Origin: Thermodesulfovibrio sp.
GTDB taxonomy: Bacteria; Nitrospirota; Thermodesulfovibrionia; Thermodesulfovibrionales; Thermodesulfovibrionaceae
Length of the DNA: 64,000 nt
Reading direction: 5' to 3'
Assembly: GCA_025057595.1 (NCBI GenBank)
Contig: JANXBK010000001.1
Span: 93,511 to 157,510 of the forward strand
The notes under the pieces are model-generated. The model did no database searches and was not told the DNA's origin. It worked only from the letters and a program-made list of their open reading frames with translations. Shown in pieces: positions 63,590-64,000 of this stretch. Within the stretch, counting starts at the first letter, position 1, and every line of letters begins with the position of its first letter. A program made the translations under genes and the position numbers.

Positions 63590-63903
63590 TAGAAAACATA
63601 ATCAAAAATACCATAGAAAATATTTTTAGTTCTGCAGGGATTAGAGTTATTAAAATCTTATTATTTGGTTCAAGGGCAAAGGGAGAGACTAAAAAAGATA
63701 GTGATTGGGATTTACTTATAGTTGTAGAAAAAAAACTTACAAGACAAGAGAGAACAGAGTTAGGACACCTAATCCGAAAAGAATTAGCTAATCATTTGAT
63801 TCCTTGTGATGTTTTAATAAGATCCTTAGAAGAAATAGAGGAAAGAAAACATGTTATTGGTAGTGTGATAAAAACAGCTATAAATGAGGGTGTGCCTCTG
63901 TGA
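63586..63903 (+). CDS. MNT-type minimal nucleotidyltransferase (antitoxin-like)
   Basis: ILLFGSRAKGETKKDSDWDLLIVV (GS...DxD). Confidence 0.9.
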   Translation: MIENIIKNTIENIFSSAGIRVIKILLFGSRAKGETKKDSDWDLLIVVEKKLTRQERTELGHLIRKELANHLIPCDVLIRSLEEIEERKHVIGSVIKTAINEGVPL

Positions 63904-64000
63904 TTAATGAAGAAGTTAAAAAGTGGCTAATCAAGGCTTTAAATGACTATAAAACTGCTGAAAAATTAATCAATCTACCCGAAGAGGAAACAATAACTGA
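63900..64000 (+). CDS. HEPN-domain protein, N-terminus only (truncated by window end)
   Basis: (V)INEEVKKWLIKALNDYKTAEKLINLPEEETIT; GTG overlaps MNT stop; typical HEPN start and gene order. Confidence 0.75.
   Translation, partial: MINEEVKKWLIKALNDYKTAEKLINLPEEETIT

Overview
AT-rich, densely packed bacterial chromosome segment. Gene content (dsrABD, periplasmic-type [NiFe] hydrogenase, ferredoxin-thioredoxin reductase-like protein) fits a sulfate reducer, probably Nitrospirota/Thermodesulfovibrio-like; this placement is inference, not verified. Most of the window is core genome: hom C-terminus, ThiF-like/JAMM pair, PBP1A, parAB, FAD oxidase, smc, dsrA-dsrB-dsrD, cinA/pncC, ligA, rlmH, gltX, mtgA, malQ, a NitT/TauT-type ABC transporter with fused permease, a multi-TM histidine kinase with a convergent response regulator, hemL, TorD-like chaperone, AtpZ/AtpI-like membrane genes, pgi, aroK-aroB, NiFe hydrogenase with hupD-hypC-tusA and a hybrid kinase, dcd, pyrF, a GGDEF protein, pyrE, yebC, DUF502, glmU-glmS, uvrD/pcrA, gatC, panD, bioD, a DciA/glutaredoxin/FTR redox cluster, rpmB, infB-rbfA-nrnA, an orphan ParA, uvrC, ridA, pabC-pabB. 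The right edge is accessory: a frameshifted type I restriction methyltransferase (hsdM) followed by a 25-aa mini-ORF and an MNT/HEPN pair cut by the window end. No rRNA, tRNA, CRISPR array or transposase was recognised. No clearly new system was proven; the strongest leads are the hom/ThiF/JAMM cluster (candidate protein-thiocarboxylate homocysteine/cysteine pathway), the hsdM frameshift next to HEPN/MNT, the FTR/glutaredoxin/unknown cluster, the hairpin between dsrB and dsrD, and the duplicated G6 initiation block in front of both hydrogenase subunits.
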